Origin: an uncultured Eubacteriales bacterium
Lineage (GTDB): Bacteria > Bacillota > Clostridia > Oscillospirales > Acutalibacteraceae
Length of the DNA: 6,419 nucleotides
Assembly: GCA_934667575.1 (NCBI GenBank)
Contig: CAKUME010000069.1
Location: 1 to 6,419 of the forward strand
Direction of reading: 5' to 3'
Both the position numbers and the translations under genes were made by a program. Positions within the stretch are counted from its first letter, which is position 1. Each line of letters begins with the position of its first letter. The notes beneath the pieces are model-generated. The model had not been told where the DNA came from. It was given only the letters and a program-made list of their open reading frames with translations, and did no database searches. This document shows, in pieces, positions 5,181 to 6,419 of this stretch.

Positions 5181-5211
5181 GAACCCATCGAAGCACAAAG
5201 GGGGCAGAACG

Positions 5212-5973
5212 GTGTTTTTTTGCCAATCGGACTATATGATTCGGGTCACGGGCGTGTATCGCATTGCACGCCCGGCGTGGGGGAACCGCACGCCGCCGCG
5301 CGACGTGAGCGTGCTGAGCTACCGGCTGCGCGGCTCGGCGTGCTTTGAGCAGGACCGCGCGGTGCTGCGGGTCACGCCGGAAAACCTCCTGTTCATTCCG
5401 CCCATGATCGCCTACCGCCAGCAGTCGCCGGGCGAGGAACTGATCGCGGTGCATCTGGACATTCCGGACATTCGCGAGCGCCGCATGGAGGTGTGCGCGC
5501 TCGCCGACCCCAGCGACACGGCGCAGACCCTGTGCGCGATGCAGCGCGACTGGGAAAACGGGCAATACTACGCCTGCTGCGCGCGGCTTTATGGGCTGCT
5601 CGACCGGCTTTGCGTGGCCGGAGACACCGACTGCCGCGGCGGCAAAACGTCGCTGCTGGGCCCCGCCGTGGCCGCGATGCAAACCGAATACGGCGACCCG
5701 GCGCTGCGCGTGCCCATGCTGGCGCAGCGCTGCGGGCTGAGCGAATCCTACTTTCGGCGCGCGTTCTACGCGGCCTACACCATGACCCCGGTGCGCTATT
5801 TGACGCGGCTGCGCGTGGCCAAGGCGAAAAACCTACTGGTGCACGGCGTGCCGGTGCAGGACGCCGCCGCGGCCTGCGGGTTTGCGGACGTGAAATATTT
5901 CAGCCGGGTGTTTCATGCGCAGGTGGGCTGTGCACCGTCGGTGTGGCGCGACCAGTCGGCACGCAGCGGCTGA
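5212..5973 (+). CDS. AraC/XylS-family transcriptional regulator
   Basis: A 253-residue regulator. Residues about 32-84 look like a degenerate AraC-type cupin sensing domain, with LLFIPPMIAYRQQ resembling the usual strand that introduces the ligand pocket. The C-terminal 100 residues are the AraC DNA-binding domain with two helix-turn-helix units: LRVPMLAQRCGLSESYF (from 165) and VQDAAAACGFADVKYFSRVF (from 215), ending in the family signature GCAPSVWR (239-246). The start is a GTG at 5212 with AAAGGGGG (5197-5204) 7 bases upstream and a strong promoter before that; the in-frame ATG at 5236 (residue 9) is the alternative but lacks a ribosome binding site. It is divergent from the GH13 gene with a 196-base gap, so the simplest job is sensing a sugar and switching on that gene; its ligand is unknown. 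No clear plus-strand terminator is seen after the stop. Confidence 0.92.
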   Translation: MFFCQSDYMIRVTGVYRIARPAWGNRTPPRDVSVLSYRLRGSACFEQDRAVLRVTPENLLFIPPMIAYRQQSPGEELIAVHLDIPDIRERRMEVCALADPSDTAQTLCAMQRDWENGQYYACCARLYGLLDRLCVAGDTDCRGGKTSLLGPAVAAMQTEYGDPALRVPMLAQRCGLSESYFRRAFYAAYTMTPVRYLTRLRVAKAKNLLVHGVPVQDAAAACGFADVKYFSRVFHAQVGCAPSVWRDQSARSG

Positions 5974-6000
5974 CTTCGTTTTGTGTTCGCGCCGCTTCCG

Positions 6001-6137
6001 TTTCGCTGCGCGGGCAACCTCGCCGCCCGCCGCATCTGTCGCAGGAGCATTGCCGCCGCGCGGACAACTCCAGCCGTCCGAAGCCCTCGGCGCAGAAGCA
6101 TTGCCGCTGCGCGGGCAACCTTGCCGCCGCGCGGCAA
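6001..6137. repeat. Four-copy dyad-symmetric GC-rich repeat element
   Basis: A hairpin-like core related to TTGCCGCYGCGCGGGCAA appears at 6001-6017 (left arm degraded), 6050-6067, 6101-6118 and 6121-6137. The last copy is a perfect 7-bp dyad, TTGCCGC and GCGGCAA around CGC. The first three copies are spaced 50 and 51 bases apart. Copies two and three share about 28 bases with 25 identical (6041-6068 and 6092-6119), and copies one and three share an exact 17-base block (6004-6020 and 6105-6121). It is not CRISPR: the copies are too diverged and lack uniform spacers. A REP/MITE-like intergenic element or a slipped duplication is possible. Confidence 0.65.
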
Positions 6138-6159
6138 AAAAAACCATCTTCACACAAAC

Positions 6160-6211
6160 AAAAAACCCCTCCGCACGCCGAGCGCAGAGGAAAGCGCAAG
6201 GCGCGGAGGGG
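6160..6211 (-). terminator. Intrinsic terminator of trkH
   Basis: On the minus strand a 9-bp stem, CCCCTCCGC (6211-6203) with GCGGAGGGG (6174-6166), encloses nested GCC/GGC and GCGC/GCGC pairings and is followed by six T (6165-6160). It lies about 90 bases after the trkH stop and is correctly oriented for that gene. Confidence 0.88.
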
Positions 6212-6300
6212 GAAGCGTGCACAGAGGGAGCAAGGGGCAAAGCGGGGAACACCGTGCACGCAGAAAAACCGCGCGCAGCGGAAATCGGGCAACGCCGCAC

Positions 6301-6419
6301 TCAGCGGCCGCACCAGGTGCGGCGCGAAAGCAGAATCAGAATCGGGAAGATCTCGAGCCGCCCCGCCAGCATGTCAAAAATGAGCACCAGCTTCGAAAAC
6401 GGGCTGAACGCGGCGTAGC
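6301..6419 (-). CDS. trkH: TrkH-family potassium uptake protein, C-terminal end (runs off right edge)
   Basis: Only the last 38 residues and the TGA stop (6303-6301) are present. They read YAAFSPFSKLVLIFDMLAG and then RLEIFPILILLSRRTWCGR. The LVLIFDMLAGRLEIFPILILLS stretch is the characteristic last-helix segment of TrkH/KtrB membrane subunits, which form the K+-conducting channel with a cytoplasmic TrkA/KtrA NAD-binding partner. Family members usually end with a proline in SPRTW; here the text is SRRTWCGR, a small deviation at the extreme end. The final codons also form a 7-bp hairpin, CCGCACC with GGTGCGG (6308-6322). A trkA partner would be outside the window. The assignment rests on a short but distinctive motif. 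Confidence 0.85.
   Translation of the reverse strand, partial: YAAFSPFSKLVLIFDMLAGRLEIFPILILLSRRTWCGR

Larger units (their letters stand above)
5974..6300. other. Gene-free stretch between convergent AraC-family and trkH genes
   Basis: This 327-base stretch has no supportable gene. It holds the iterated GC-rich element (6001-6137), the minus-strand terminator (6160-6211), an 8-bp inverted repeat GCGTGCAC (6215-6222) with GTGCACGC (6254-6261), and a weak minus-strand CCGC/GCGG hairpin followed by five T (6281-6264). Open frames across it differ in every reading and carry no ribosome binding sites. Confidence 0.7.

Noticed and set aside
5014..5211. Upstream extension of the AraC-family reading frame
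   Set aside because: It would start within the divergent amylase leader and cross both promoters. The GTG at 5212 has a ribosome binding site and a promoter at the right distance.
6001..6137. CRISPR array
   Set aside because: The repeats are diverged and dyad-rich, the spacers are themselves partly repetitive, there are too few units, and no cas gene is nearby.
5493..6383. 296-codon plus-strand frame across the AraC gene end and the intergenic region
   Set aside because: Out of frame with the AraC domain, low-complexity Arg/Ala/Lys-rich translation, and it overlaps the trkH end and terminator.

Overview
The window reads as chromosomal DNA of a GC-rich anaerobic Firmicute, most likely a gut-type member of the Clostridia (Oscillospirales/Ruminococcaceae-like). 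This is inferred from several things together: a class III (oxygen-sensitive) ribonucleotide reductase, AAAGGA/GAGGAGG ribosome binding sites, textbook sigma-A promoters (TTGACA-N17-TATACT), U-tract intrinsic terminators, and glycoside hydrolases typical of plant-polysaccharide or starch users. The GC richness creates many long antisense shadow frames, which I left out.

Layout, left to right. (1) 1-388, minus: the N-terminal 129 codons of anaerobic ribonucleoside-triphosphate reductase nrdD, running off the left edge. Its upstream region (389-620) carries a sigma-A promoter, a terminator-like hairpin inside the leader, and two NrdR-box-like palindromes whose centres are 32 bp apart. (2) 874-2178, plus: an intracellular GH10 xylanase-like enzyme. 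It has an extended -10 promoter with no good -35, preceded by a 21-bp-period direct repeat that looks like an activator site. A strong terminator follows at 2199-2230. (3) 2312-2998, plus: a MacB/LolD-type ABC ATPase with no permease next to it. (4) 3220-3483, plus: an 87-residue conserved-looking protein of unknown function with its own strong promoter and terminator. (5) 3729-5015, minus: a GH13 alpha-amylase-family enzyme without a signal peptide. (6) 5212-5973, plus: an AraC-family regulator transcribed divergently from the amylase gene. (7) 5974-6300: a gene-free stretch with four copies of a short dyad-symmetric GC-rich element and a minus-strand terminator. (8) 6301-6419, minus: the last 38 codons of a TrkH-family potassium uptake protein.

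How the parts fit. The genes are mostly separate transcription units rather than one operon. The likely theme is control of carbohydrate breakdown: two cytoplasmic glycosidases (xylan-type and alpha-glucan-type) and a divergent AraC regulator, set between housekeeping genes for deoxynucleotide synthesis and potassium uptake. I see no phage, transposon, CRISPR or defence system. The most interesting signals are regulatory (NrdR box pair plus leader hairpin, 21-bp repeat before the GH10 promoter, amylase/araC intergenic dyad), together with the uncharacterised 87-residue protein and the iterated hairpin repeat at 6001-6137.
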